DNA of 64,000 nt from JAJKIV01 sp036741775 (GCA_036741775.1 DAINRQ010000007.1:48173-112172), one strand, 5' to 3'. Shown: positions 8,684 through 17,963, counted from the stretch's first letter. Translations and numbers: made by a program. The notes: generated from the sequence alone by a model not told the origin.

Positions 8684-9031
8684 GTGGAAGTCCAAATCTT
8701 CGGCATCAAGAAAAGCGCGGATACTCGGAAGGCGCTCCGCTTCTTCGCCGAGCGCAGGGTAAAGACGCATTTCGTCGACCTGACTGAGCGAGCCGCTTCC
8801 CTCGGTGAGCTGAAACGGTTCTCGCAGAAATTCGGTGTCCTCAAACTCGTCGATCGCGATTCCCGGCGCTTTCAAGAACTCGGCCTCGCACACGCGCACC
8901 TGAGCGACGAGCGCTGGCTCGAGAAGCTCGCTGACAATCCGATGCTGTTGAAGATGCCCCTCATACGCTTCGCCAACCGACTGACCATCGGCCTCGCCGA
9001 CGACGAATGGCGATCCTGGGTGCAGGGATGA
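8684..9031 (+). CDS. ArsC/Spx-like thioredoxin-fold protein without cysteine
   Basis: A 115-residue protein starting VEVQIFGIKKSADTRKALRFF from GTG 8684. The fold pattern is that of ArsC/Spx/YffB: a first strand and helix with the Y-G-x-x-x-C-x-T-x-R-K-A layout, a middle THFVDL strand, and a C-terminal MPLIRFANRLTIGLADDEW segment equivalent to KRPIV...VG. The catalytic cysteine position holds Ser11 and the protein has no cysteine at all, so arsenate-reductase chemistry is excluded. A binding or adaptor role is more likely. It precedes the ABC-F gene by 7 bp and probably shares its transcript. A longer frame back to 8552 overlaps the divergent hydrolase start and is not preferred. Confidence 0.8.
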   Translation: MEVQIFGIKKSADTRKALRFFAERRVKTHFVDLTERAASLGELKRFSQKFGVLKLVDRDSRRFQELGLAHAHLSDERWLEKLADNPMLLKMPLIRFANRLTIGLADDEWRSWVQG

Positions 9032-9038
9032 TCGCGCC

Positions 9039-11009
9039 ATGACACAGATCGCCATGTCGGGAGCGGCGGTGGAATTTGGCGACGCCACGATTCTTCGCGA
9101 TGTGACCTTCACGGTTGCGGCCGGGGAAAAGTGGGGCATCGTCGGGCGGAACGGGACGGGAAAAACCACGCTTTTCAACCTCATCACCGGCGCGCTCACG
9201 CCGACGCGCGGGGCGGTCGTTCGTGCACCGACGACGCGGGTCACCCTGCTCGAGCAGCACCGCGACTTCGGCGACGCGACGACCGTCTGGCAAGCGGTCG
9301 CTGGCGCGTTCGACCACCTTCTCGACCTCGAGCGGTCCCTCGCTGAGCAGGCGACGCGGATTGGCGAGCTCGGCGAGTCGGCGACGCCGCAGATACTCGA
9401 CCGCTACGCACATGACCTCGAACGCTTCGAGCGCGAGGGCGGTTACGAGATCACCGCGCGCGTCGATGCGGTCCTTCACGGCCTCGGGTTCGATCCGACG
9501 GCCGCGAGAACAAAGCGGCTGGAGACCTTGAGCGGCGGCGAACGGGGGCGCGTCGGGCTCGCCCGCCAACTCGTCGCGCCTTCGGACGTGTTGCTTCTCG
9601 ACGAGCCAACGAACCACCTGGACCTCGAAACCACCGAATGGCTCGAGCAGTACCTTCGGGACACGCGGGCGACTGTTCTCGTGATCAGCCACGACCGCGC
9701 GTTTCTGGCGAGCGTCGTCGATTACATCCTTCACCTCGAGAACGGAACGACGGCGGCCTACGCCGGGGGGTACGAGTCGTTCGTCCGGCAACGTACGGAG
9801 CGGCGCCTCACGCAGCAACGCGCCTTCGACAAGCAGCTGCGACAGGTCGCGAGCGAAGAAGACTACATTCGCCGGAACATCGCCGGCCAGAACAGTAAGC
9901 AAGCCAAGGGTCGTCGCAAACGACTCGAGCGACTGCCGAGACTTAGTCCCCCGCCTGACGAATCCGGCGGCGCCATCATGGCGATCCGGTTCGACGTCGC
10001 GGAGCGGGGCGGCGACATCGTGGCGGCGGCCGACCACGTCCGGATCGCGATCGGCGACCGCCTGCTCGTCGAGGAGTTCTCGGGCTACATCCACCGCGGA
10101 GAGCGCGTCGGGCTCATTGGGCCGAATGGCGCCGGCAAGTCGACACTGCTTCGCACGCTCATCGGGGAGCTGGAGCCGGCGGGCGGTACGCTACGGGTGG
10201 GCAACTCGATCGCAGTCGCGTACTACCGGCAGGATCTGACGCAGGTACCGACCGACCGCTCCCTCTACGACGTCATTGCCGAGCTACGGCCGACGTGGGA
10301 GCGCGGTCAGGTCCAGGGTCATCTGGGCCGGTTCGGTTTTTCGGGCGACGAAGTCCAGCGGCGCGCGGAGTCGTTGTCGGGTGGCGAACGCGCCCGCGTC
10401 GCGCTCGCAATGATGATGCTCGCGCGCGCGAACCTGCTGATCCTCGACGAACCGACCAACCACCTGGACGTCGAATCGATCGAAGCGTTGGAAGACGCGA
10501 TCGAGCGCTACGATGGTACCGTGATCATCGTGAGCCACGACCGCGCACTGCTGCGTGCACTGGCCGATCGCGTTTGGGTGCTTCACGACCGGCATCTGAC
10601 ACCGTTCGATGGCAGCTTTGCCGAATGGGAGGTCGTGAGCGCGGAACGCGCGCACGCGGCCCGGGTCAAGGCGGCGGAAGAAGCCGCCACGCATCGGATG
10701 CGCGAGCGGCAAACGGTCACGCGGCGCCAGGAGCCACGGCGGGACCAGCGTGACGCGTTGAGACGTGCCCGTCGAGACGCGGAGCTGGCGGAGCAGGAGG
10801 TAGCGCGGATCGAACAGACGATCGCCGGACTCACCACAGCCCTGGCCGATCCCGAGCTCTACACCACGAGCGCTGGCGCAGCGTCTGCAACTCGGCTCGG
10901 CGTCGAGCTGGATGCGGCGAAGGCCGAGCTGGAGCGCGCGATCGACGCGTGGACGACGGCAACCGAAGCAGTCGAGGTGCTGGCAGCGTCGGTGAATGCC
11001 TCGCCCTAG
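9039..11009 (+). CDS. ABC-F family ATPase (ribosome-associated type)
   Basis: A 656-residue protein with two ABC domains and no membrane segment. Walker A motifs are GRNGTGKT at 36-43 and GPNGAGKS near 361-368. Signature motifs are LSGGERGRVGLARQ near 163 and LSGGERARVALAMMM near 445. Both Walker B motifs have LLLDEPTNHLD or LILDEPTNHLD. The inter-domain linker (about 247-317) is rich in Arg, Lys and Gln, as in ABC-F translation factors such as Uup, EttA or YheS. A C-terminal coiled-coil arm (about 540-650, many Ala, Glu and Arg) is present, as in Uup/YheS types. Exact subfamily and any antibiotic-protection role cannot be told from sequence alone. Confidence 0.95.
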   Translation: MTQIAMSGAAVEFGDATILRDVTFTVAAGEKWGIVGRNGTGKTTLFNLITGALTPTRGAVVRAPTTRVTLLEQHRDFGDATTVWQAVAGAFDHLLDLERSLAEQATRIGELGESATPQILDRYAHDLERFEREGGYEITARVDAVLHGLGFDPTAARTKRLETLSGGERGRVGLARQLVAPSDVLLLDEPTNHLDLETTEWLEQYLRDTRATVLVISHDRAFLASVVDYILHLENGTTAAYAGGYESFVRQRTERRLTQQRAFDKQLRQVASEEDYIRRNIAGQNSKQAKGRRKRLERLPRLSPPPDESGGAIMAIRFDVAERGGDIVAAADHVRIAIGDRLLVEEFSGYIHRGERVGLIGPNGAGKSTLLRTLIGELEPAGGTLRVGNSIAVAYYRQDLTQVPTDRSLYDVIAELRPTWERGQVQGHLGRFGFSGDEVQRRAESLSGGERARVALAMMMLARANLLILDEPTNHLDVESIEALEDAIERYDGTVIIVSHDRALLRALADRVWVLHDRHLTPFDGSFAEWEVVSAERAHAARVKAAEEAATHRMRERQTVTRRQEPRRDQRDALRRARRDAELAEQEVARIEQTIAGLTTALADPELYTTSAGAASATRLGVELDAAKAELERAIDAWTTATEAVEVLAASVNASP

Positions 11010-11275
11010 CCGGCATACGGTGGCTCGACGGGTGGGTGCACTATCGGGAGCGCGGCTATCTTCCCGCGACCTCGAGCGGGGCCGCCACCGGCGTCTGCGA
11101 CCGAATCGGCGTTGAAGCGCCGGCGCACGCGTCGCGGGACCGGTGACCCGCAGGGTCTGACAGGTGAAGAGGTGTGAAGTCAAACGCGGAACATGCGGGG
11201 AGCGTGTTCCCGATCAGGGGGTGACCGATCGACTCCGTATTCTGGATCTGGGCAGGGTTCCTCCTGTTCGTCCTC

Positions 11276-12244
11276 GTGGTGCTCGCCCTCGACCTGGGCG
11301 TCATCAACCGCAAGGCGCACGTCGTGTCGGTGAAGGAGGCACTCGTCTTCACCAGCGCCGTGTTCCTGATGGCGGTGCTGTTCGACGTGTTCGTGTACTT
11401 CGCGTACGAGAATCACTGGCTCGGGCTCGGCCAGAGCGTCGACCGGGTGGATGGGGTCGTCAACGACGGCCGTCTCGCTGCCGTGAAGTTCTTCACGGGC
11501 TACATCATCGAGGTCTCGCTCAGCGCGGACAACGTGTTCGTGATCGCGATGATCTTCGAACACCTGCGCGTACCGGCGAAGTATCAGCACCGCGTGTTGT
11601 TCTGGGGCATTCTGGGCGCACTGGTGATGCGCGGCGCGATGATCGGGCTCGGCGCGCAGCTCGTGGCACGTTACCACTGGATCCTCTACATCTTCGGCCT
11701 GTTCCTCGTGTACACCGCGCTGAAGATGCTGTGGACGAAGTCCGACGAGGCGGCCGATCCCGACGAGGCGCTCGTCATGCGGCTCGTGCGTCGGTTTTTC
11801 CCGGTGTGCAAGGAGTACCGGGACGCTCACTTTGTCGTTCGCGAAGGCGGCCGCCTCATGCTCACGCCGCTTGCCGTGGCGCTCGTCCTGGTGGAGACGA
11901 CGGACCTCATTTTCGCGGTCGATTCGATCCCCGCGATCTTCGCGATCACGACCGACCCGTTCATCGTGTTCACGAGTAACGTGTTCGCGATCCTCGGCCT
12001 GCGCTCGTTGTACTTCGCGCTCGCGGGCGCGATCGCGAAGTTCCGGTATCTGAAGGTGTCGCTGGCGGCGATTCTCGGCCTCGTCGGCGTCAAGATGCTC
12101 GCCGCCGAATGGCTGAAGGACGTGGTTGGCCCGAGCTTTAACTTCTACCTGCTCGGCATCGTGGCGCTGATACTCATCGCTGGTGTCGTGGCATCCATCG
12201 CGGCGGTGCGTCGCGATGAACGTGCGGCTGCGACCGACGCGTAA
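11276..12244 (+). CDS. TerC/Alx-family membrane protein, N-terminus uncertain
   Basis: An integral membrane protein of the TerC family (Alx in E. coli, linked to manganese export), with the hallmark NRKAHVVSVKEA, the intramembrane SADNVFVIAMIF and the later ETTDLIFAVDSIPAIFAI motif whose acidic residues bind metal. The first conventional start, GTG 11276, gives 322 residues but cuts the first helix in half. The frame stays open upstream to a TGA at 11222 and encodes IDSVFWIWAGFLLFVLVVLALDLG, exactly what family N-termini look like. No ATG, GTG or TTG lies in that extension. An AGGGGG sequence precedes ATC at 11228, which could be a rare start codon. Alternatively there is a base error. Confidence 0.92.
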   Translation: MVLALDLGVINRKAHVVSVKEALVFTSAVFLMAVLFDVFVYFAYENHWLGLGQSVDRVDGVVNDGRLAAVKFFTGYIIEVSLSADNVFVIAMIFEHLRVPAKYQHRVLFWGILGALVMRGAMIGLGAQLVARYHWILYIFGLFLVYTALKMLWTKSDEAADPDEALVMRLVRRFFPVCKEYRDAHFVVREGGRLMLTPLAVALVLVETTDLIFAVDSIPAIFAITTDPFIVFTSNVFAILGLRSLYFALAGAIAKFRYLKVSLAAILGLVGVKMLAAEWLKDVVGPSFNFYLLGIVALILIAGVVASIAAVRRDERAAATDA

Positions 12245-12259
12245 CGATCCTGACGCGCG

Positions 12260-14162
12260 ATGTTCGGGTTGGCAGTAACGGCGACGGTCGTCATTGCGAC
12301 GGCGTCACAGTCGGCGCAGTCGGCGGATTCGACCTACTCCAGTCCGGCCGTTCGCGCGCTCGTCGAGCGCGCCTCGATCCAGAACCGCCGCGTACCCGAT
12401 TCACTGCGCGCGTATGTCGCGCGCGCCGAGAGCGAGTTGGCGATCGCCGCGCGCCAGGCGGACGGGGTCGAGCAGACGTTCGCCGTGGAGCAAACGGCGA
12501 ACGTCGTCCGATGGCGTCGCGACGGGACGTATGAGCAGCGCGTCGTCGGCTACCGGTCGCAGTCCGTGGGCTTCACGCTCTCCGCCGTCGGCATGTTCCG
12601 GCAGGCGTGGTTGGTCCCCATGCTGTACGGAAATCGCATCGCGCTGCTCCTCGGACAGCCGGACTCCGCGGCGCGCGGGGACACGCCGCGCCGACGTCGC
12701 GCGCGCCGCGGCAACACGACGACGGCGGTTCACCCATTCGCATCCGACCGGGGCCGAGTGTACCGGTTTTCAGGCGGTGACACCGTCGCCACGCTCCGCC
12801 CTGGGGGGCGCGAGATCCCGATCGCGCGGATCCACGTGGAACCACAACCGGAGCGAGTCACGCGCCCAACGACGCTCTTTCGCGGCGACATCGAGCTCGA
12901 TGCCGATCGGGCGCACATCGTCAGGATGCGCGGCTATTTCGAGACGGTCGGACGCCGCCCGGGCACCGTGACACGGTTGGTCGCCTCGCAGATCGAAGCG
13001 GTAGCGTACGTCGAATTGGAGAACGGCGAGTACGACCGACAATTCTGGCTCCCGACGTACCAGCGGTTCGAAGCCCAGGCGGCGGTACCGCTCCTTGGCG
13101 AGCAACGGGCGATTCTGCGCGTGGTGACGCGGTTTCGCCAGCTCGAGGTGAACCCGTCCGACACCACCCTGGCCGCGTCGCTCGACTCGTTAGGCTCGGA
13201 CACGCTCCGCCTCGTCCCGCACCGGTTGACGTTCGCGCCGGCTGACAGCATCGACCGCTATCGCGGGTGGACGCGCGACGTCGGCGAGTTGGCCGCGAGC
13301 GTCCGGGCCGACGACTTCGCCGACATTGCTCCCGAGGCGTGGCGCTCCACCGGGCCGCCGCTCGTCCGGCCCCGGTACGAGAACGCGTCGGACCTCTTTC
13401 ACTACAACCGCGTCGAGGGCGCATACACCGGTATCGGCGTCGACGCGCGGTTCCGCGACGCCGTGCCTGGTCTCGCGGCACGCGCCACGCTCGGCTGGGC
13501 GTGGTCCGAACGCACGGCCCGTGGTCGCGTTAGGCTCGAACGACAGCGCGGCCCGTGGTCGGCGTTCGTGCGCGCAGGACGAACGCTGGACATCACGAAC
13601 GACTTCCGCGAGCCGTTCGACAGCGGCTCGACGCTCAGCGCGCTGTTCTCGGTCGACGACTACGACTACGTGGACCGGCATCACGCCATGGCCGGCATCG
13701 CCCGCGTGTTGGGGCGACGAGGGGGCGTGCGCCTGCGCCTCGAGACCGGTCTCGGGTCGGACCGCTACGCGAAGACGCGTCTTGCCGATGGGCCGCTCGC
13801 GCGCAGCGACTCGGGGTTCAGGATCAATCGCGGCGTCGACCCCGGGCGTTACGCCATCGCGTCCGCGAAGATCGAGGTTCATCCGGAGGTGAANNNNNNN
13901 NNNNNNNNNNNNNNNNNNNNNNNNNNNNNNNNNNNNNNNNNNNNNNNNNNNNNNNNNNNNNNNNNNNNNNNNNNNNNNNNNNNNNNNNNNNNNGCCCGGG
14001 ACGGTAGACGGCGCCCCCATGTCGCGTCCCACCGACGGGGTGAAGTCCTCGGTCGACGTGCGTCTTCGGTTCTTCGGCGGCGCGCTCAGCGTCGGGACCG
14101 CTCGCGCGATCGACCGCCAGCAACGCTGGCGGTTCGTCTTCGGGTTCGCCCAAGTGTTGTGA
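12260..14162 (+). CDS. Large outer-membrane beta-barrel protein, interrupted by a scaffold gap
   Basis: The part before the gap gives about 545 residues. There is a signal peptide (MFGLAVTATVVIATASQSAQS), a helical N-terminal region with LRAYVARAESELAIAAR, then beta-rich repeats such as LVASQIEAVAYVELENGEYDRQFWLP and a barrel region beginning around SDLFHYNRVEGAYTGIGVDA. After the 100-N gap, the sequence in another frame encodes SSVDVRLRFFGGALSVGTARA and ends WRFVFGFAQVL, a good last barrel strand. Both parts read as one gene once the gap has its true length. The layout resembles DUF5686/BamA-like surface proteins, but the family is not certain. Its function is unknown. Confidence 0.75.
13894..13993. 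other. Assembly gap, exactly 100 N
   Basis: One hundred N in a row is a conventional scaffold placeholder of unknown real length. Coding frame changes across it (12260 and 14162 are not in frame), as expected if the true gap is not 100 bp. Confidence 0.97.
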
Positions 14163-14183
14163 GCATCAGCGGCGGTGATTCCG

Positions 14184-15134
14184 TCAGAACTCGCCGATGA
14201 AACCAATCTCTGGTTCCAGGCGCTGCCCGAACCGCTCGAAGACACACTGTTGTGCGTGGGCGATGAGTGCGCGAACGTCGGCGGCGGTTGCATGGCCGAG
14301 GTTCACCATGATGTTGGCGTGGATATGCGAGATCTGCGCGTCTCCCACGCGGTACCCCTTGAGCCCGCACTGGTCGATGAGACGCCCCGCACCTACACCC
14401 TCGATCTTCTTGAAGATCGACCCTGCGCTCGGATGAATGTCGAGCCAGGGGTGGCGGGCGCCGCGCCAGCTCAGGTTTTCTTGCATGACGCGATGCATGA
14501 CGGCGGGATCACCGCGCTCGAGCCGGAGCGTGACGGACAGCGCCACGTCGCGTCCAGCGTGCAACACGCTCGTGTCGTAACCAAACTGCATGTAGGCCTT
14601 GTCGACGACGCGCCGAGTGCCGTGTTCGTCGAGCAGCTCGGCAGCCTCGAAGACCTCGTCGATGAACATCGTCCGCTCGCGTTCGGGGGCGGGCGACAGG
14701 AAGTGCAGGTTCTGCCAGACCGCGCCCCCCACAGTACTGGGGATCCCGACGTAATGCTCCAACCCTGACCAGCCGCGACGAACAGCATCGGCGATCAGAT
14801 CGCGCATGACGACGCCCGTCTCGCACCAGACGCGCCCGTCGTCGTCGAACCGAGTCGCCCGCGCGGAGTTCTTGATGACGAGGCCCCGGAACCCCTTGTC
14901 CCCGACGAGAACGTTCGCACCAAGCCCGAGCACGAAAAACGGCAGACCAGCCTCGCGCGCGCCGATGACCGCGTTTGCGAGATCGTCTGCTGACATGGCA
15001 TCGTAGAAGAGGTCAGCCGGACCCCCAATGCGGAACGTGGTGTATGGCGCAAGCGGCTCGGCCCGCCGGAGCCGGGTCGAGTCAATGCGTCCGGGCAGCG
15101 ATACGCCGTTAACGGCAGGTGGTGTGAGAGACAT
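14184..15134 (-). CDS. murB: UDP-N-acetylenolpyruvoylglucosamine reductase MurB
   Basis: A 316-residue MurB, the FAD enzyme that reduces UDP-GlcNAc-enolpyruvate to UDP-MurNAc in peptidoglycan synthesis. The FAD-binding domain begins LAPYTTFRIGGPADLF and contains GLGANVLVGDKGFRGLVI and LEHYVGIPSTVGGAV. The catalytic-acid serine is in PSAGSIFKKIEG and the catalytic glutamate in LEPEIGFIGEF at the C-terminus. The only start codon that fits is ATG 15134; a longer frame to 15467 lies antisense in the next gene. That start overlaps the first possible ATG of the divergent M16 gene (15133), so the promoters must lie inside one another's coding sequence. Confidence 0.97.
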   Translation of the reverse strand: MSLTPPAVNGVSLPGRIDSTRLRRAEPLAPYTTFRIGGPADLFYDAMSADDLANAVIGAREAGLPFFVLGLGANVLVGDKGFRGLVIKNSARATRFDDDGRVWCETGVVMRDLIADAVRRGWSGLEHYVGIPSTVGGAVWQNLHFLSPAPERERTMFIDEVFEAAELLDEHGTRRVVDKAYMQFGYDTSVLHAGRDVALSVTLRLERGDPAVMHRVMQENLSWRGARHPWLDIHPSAGSIFKKIEGVGAGRLIDQCGLKGYRVGDAQISHIHANIMVNLGHATAADVRALIAHAQQCVFERFGQRLEPEIGFIGEF

Positions 15135-15138
15135 GAGC

Positions 15139-16536
15139 ATGAAAAGAAATCCGTTCACGATGGCGCTTGCAACGCTCGTCGTGGCCGTGAGTTTGACGGC
15201 GTCATCCGCGTCGGCGCAACGCGCGGAGCTCGACAAGATCATCCAGCGGCGCGTGCTGGCGAACGGGCTCGAAGTCATCGTGGTCGAGAACCACGGCGTT
15301 CCGCTAGCGACGGTCGAGATCGACGTGAAGAACGGCTCGTTCACGCAGGCGCCGGAGTACGCCGGGCTCGCGCACATGTACGAGCACATGTTCTTCAAGG
15401 CGAACGCGCATCTCTCGGAGCCTGACCAGTTCATTGACCGAGCCGCCGAGCTCGGAGCCGTTTTCAACGGCCGTACGGACGAGGAGCGTGTCGCGTACTA
15501 CATGACCCTTCCCGCCGACAGCCTTGCCGGTGGCATGCAGGCAATCGCCGACGCCATTCGCTCGCCGCTCTTCCTGCAGGACGAGCTCGAGCGCGAGCGC
15601 CAGGTCGTGATTGGTGAGTACGACCGCAACGAGTCCAACCCCTTCTTCAAGCTGCAGACGGAAATCGGGAAGCGCCTCTACCCCGGCCACTGGAGCCGGA
15701 AGAACGTCATCGGTGACCGCGAGGTGATCCTCACGGTAACGCCGGAGAAGATGCGGGAGATCCAACGCAAGTATTACGTCCCGAACAACTCGGTCCTGAT
15801 CGTCACTGGCGACGTGGTGCCGGACAGCGTGTTCACGCTGGCCGCAAAGACGTTTGGCGACTGGCCGAAAGGGGCGGACCCGTTCGTGTCCGATCCGATT
15901 CCGGCCATTCCCCAACTCGAGAAAAGCGAAGCCGTGATCATCGAGCAGCCGGTCGGTGCGGTGACGGTGCTCGTGCAATGGCAGGGGCCGAGTGTAGGGC
16001 GCGACCCGAAGGCGACATACGCCGCGGATGTCTTTTCCGACGTCCTCAACCAACCCAACTCCACACTCCAGAAGAAGCTCGTCGACACCGGGCTCTGGCA
16101 GTCCGTCGGCGTCAACTACTACACGCTCGACCACGTCGGCCCCATCACGATCAGTGGGCAGACCACGCCCGAGAAACTCAAGAGCGCACTCGCAGCCCTC
16201 GACGCCGAAATTCAGCGGTTCACCGAGCCTGGATACCTGGGGAAAGATGAGCTCGAGGCCGTGAAGGCGCAGCGCGCCGTGAGCTCGGCGTTCGGCCGCG
16301 AACGCGCTTCCGGCTTCAGTCAAACCATTGGCTTTTGGTGGAGTGTGGCCAGTCTCGACTACTACATGGGATACGTCGACAACATGGCGAAGCAGACCCT
16401 CGCGGACCTCCGCGCATATGCCTCGAAGTACATCGTCGGCAAGCCGCGCGTCACGGGGGTGCTGATTCCGGCAGAGGCCCGGCAGTCGATATCACTCACG
16501 GCGGCGGACCTCCTACCGAGGAGTGTAGCGCAGTGA
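15139..16536 (+). CDS. M16-family zinc peptidase, catalytically competent subunit
   Basis: A 465-residue exported M16 (pitrilysin/insulinase) peptidase. Residues 1-27 are a signal peptide (TMALATLVVAVSLTASSASAQ). The inverted zinc motif HMYEH is at 79-83, with the third ligand in the following ELERERQVVIGEYDRNE helix. The second M16 half starts near KSEAVIIEQPVGAVTVLVQW and lacks the motif, as usual. An alternative ATG at 15133 adds two residues. The next gene is a second M16 protein that overlaps its stop codon, so the two probably form a heterodimer like PqqL-type or mitochondrial processing peptidase pairs. Confidence 0.93.
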   Translation: MKRNPFTMALATLVVAVSLTASSASAQRAELDKIIQRRVLANGLEVIVVENHGVPLATVEIDVKNGSFTQAPEYAGLAHMYEHMFFKANAHLSEPDQFIDRAAELGAVFNGRTDEERVAYYMTLPADSLAGGMQAIADAIRSPLFLQDELERERQVVIGEYDRNESNPFFKLQTEIGKRLYPGHWSRKNVIGDREVILTVTPEKMREIQRKYYVPNNSVLIVTGDVVPDSVFTLAAKTFGDWPKGADPFVSDPIPAIPQLEKSEAVIIEQPVGAVTVLVQWQGPSVGRDPKATYAADVFSDVLNQPNSTLQKKLVDTGLWQSVGVNYYTLDHVGPITISGQTTPEKLKSALAALDAEIQRFTEPGYLGKDELEAVKAQRAVSSAFGRERASGFSQTIGFWWSVASLDYYMGYVDNMAKQTLADLRAYASKYIVGKPRVTGVLIPAEARQSISLTAADLLPRSVAQ

Positions 16537-17906
16537 GTCATTTCACACGACGAAACTGGAGACGGATCGGCGCGTCTGTCACGATACTGGTACTACTTGC
16601 GCAGCCAAGTGGCGCCCAGGTGTCGGGAAGTGCCCTTCCCCGTCCGTCGCGAAGTAAGGTGGCGCTCCATGACAGCCTCACCACGTCCTATCAGGTAGGT
16701 GGCGTTCGAGTCATCCACCGTCTTACCCCCGCCAATCACGTCGTTGCCGCAAACATCTACCTGTTAGGCGGGGTCCGGCAGACCACCGAGGAAAACGCCG
16801 GCATCGAGCTCCTTCTCCTCGAGGCGTCGGACCGGGGAACCCGCGAGTACGCCGGTGACCGGGTTCGGCGCACGTTGTCCAGGTTGGGCAGCAGCATCGT
16901 GGTCGACGCAGAGACGGACTGGACGATGTTCGGGCTCAGATCAACGCGGGCCGGCTTCGACTCGACGTGGTCGGTGCTCGCCAGTCGATTGATGCACCCG
17001 ACGCTGGACTCGAGCCAAGTCCAGCTCGTCCGCGAGCAACTCCTGGCTTCCGTAAGGCAGCGCGGTGACAACCCGGACGCGCTGGCGGCCTTCGTCGCCG
17101 ACACGTTCGCGTTCTCCGGTCATCCGTACGCGCGCTCCACGCTCGGGACCGAGCGCTCGCTGTCTCGGCTGACTGTCGAGGATCTGAAGCGATACCAAGC
17201 CGCGCAGATCGTGACGTCACGCATGCTCGTCGTCATCGTTGGTAACGTCACGCGCGAACGCGTCGAGCGGCTGATCAAGCGAACGCTCGCAAGGTTGCCG
17301 GCTGGTAACTACACCTGGACACTCCCCGCAAGTCTGCCACCGCGGCCGGCAGGGTTCGCGCTCGAGGCGCGCACGCTCCCGACGAACTACCTCCTCGGTT
17401 ACTACGCTGGTCCACCGGCGGGCAGCAAGGACTACCAGGCGCTGCGCATCGCGGCAGCGGTGCTGTCGGGCCAGCTGTTCGCGGAGATCCGATCGCGCCG
17501 CAACCTCACGTACGCAGTCGATGCGCCGTTCGTGGAGCGTGCGGTCGCAGCCGGCGGCCTGTACGTGACGACTGTGTCTCCGGACACGACACTGGCGCTC
17601 ATGCGCCAGCAGATCAGCGCGCTTCAGGAGGGCACGATCGACGCCGAGGCCTTGGACCGGCTCGTTCAGCAGTTCATTACCGAGTACTTCCTGAATAACG
17701 AGACCAACGCGGAGCAAGCGAACTTCCTCGCGCGGGCGCAACTGTACCGCGGCGATTTCCGCATCGCCGACCTGTTCGTCGACGAGCTGCGGGAGGTGAG
17801 CCCGGAGGACGTGCAGCGCGTGGCACGCCAGTACATCCGCAACGTGCGCTTCGCGTACGTGGGCGATCCGCAACGCATCTCGGCGCGGGCGCTGCGGGGA
17901 TTCTGA
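16533..17906 (+). CDS. M16-family peptidase homologue, non-catalytic subunit
   Basis: A 457-residue exported M16 protein starting at GTG 16533, which overlaps the TGA of the preceding gene. The signal peptide is IGASVTILVLLAQPSGAQ. The position of the zinc motif reads IELLLLEAS, so histidines and glutamate of HxxEH are missing and the protein cannot bind catalytic zinc in the usual way. The rest of the M16 fold is kept, including LERLVQQF-type helices and the NNETNAEQANFLARAQLY segment. It is the expected partner subunit of the upstream active enzyme. Substrate is unknown. Confidence 0.92.
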   Translation: MSHFTRRNWRRIGASVTILVLLAQPSGAQVSGSALPRPSRSKVALHDSLTTSYQVGGVRVIHRLTPANHVVAANIYLLGGVRQTTEENAGIELLLLEASDRGTREYAGDRVRRTLSRLGSSIVVDAETDWTMFGLRSTRAGFDSTWSVLASRLMHPTLDSSQVQLVREQLLASVRQRGDNPDALAAFVADTFAFSGHPYARSTLGTERSLSRLTVEDLKRYQAAQIVTSRMLVVIVGNVTRERVERLIKRTLARLPAGNYTWTLPASLPPRPAGFALEARTLPTNYLLGYYAGPPAGSKDYQALRIAAAVLSGQLFAEIRSRRNLTYAVDAPFVERAVAAGGLYVTTVSPDTTLALMRQQISALQEGTIDAEALDRLVQQFITEYFLNNETNAEQANFLARAQLYRGDFRIADLFVDELREVSPEDVQRVARQYIRNVRFAYVGDPQRISARALRGF

Positions 17907-17923
17907 ACACGAGCGTCGCGTCC

Positions 17924-17963
17924 ACTCGCGCCTACTCGCGCCTAATCGCGCCTACTCGCGCCT
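17924..17963. repeat. Four-copy 10-bp tandem repeat at the 3' end of hisIE
   Basis: The 10-mer CTCGCGCCTA occurs four times in a row with one substitution (third copy ATCGCGCCTA). The array covers the last codons and the stop codon of hisIE on the minus strand and reaches toward the M16 stop codon. Successive copies put TAG or TTA in different frames, so changes in copy number would shift the C-terminus of HisIE slightly. Confidence 0.75.

Noticed and set aside
9480..9500. A GGTTCGA-like T-loop that might mark a tRNA
   Set aside because: It lies in the ABC-F coding frame and there is no acceptor stem or anticodon arm. No other tRNA candidate was seen.
8961..10094. A 377-codon minus-strand frame opposite the ABC-F gene
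   Set aside because: It is the complement of the ABC-F reading frame, with no motif of its own.
11041..11225. Possible yybP-ykoY manganese riboswitch before terC
   Set aside because: This riboswitch often precedes terC/alx genes, so I looked for it. I could not find its conserved internal loops or the usual GGGGAGUAG stretch.
15304..16323. A 339-codon minus-strand frame opposite the M16 peptidase gene
   Set aside because: It is a shadow of the peptidase gene, whose zinc motif and signal peptide are clear.
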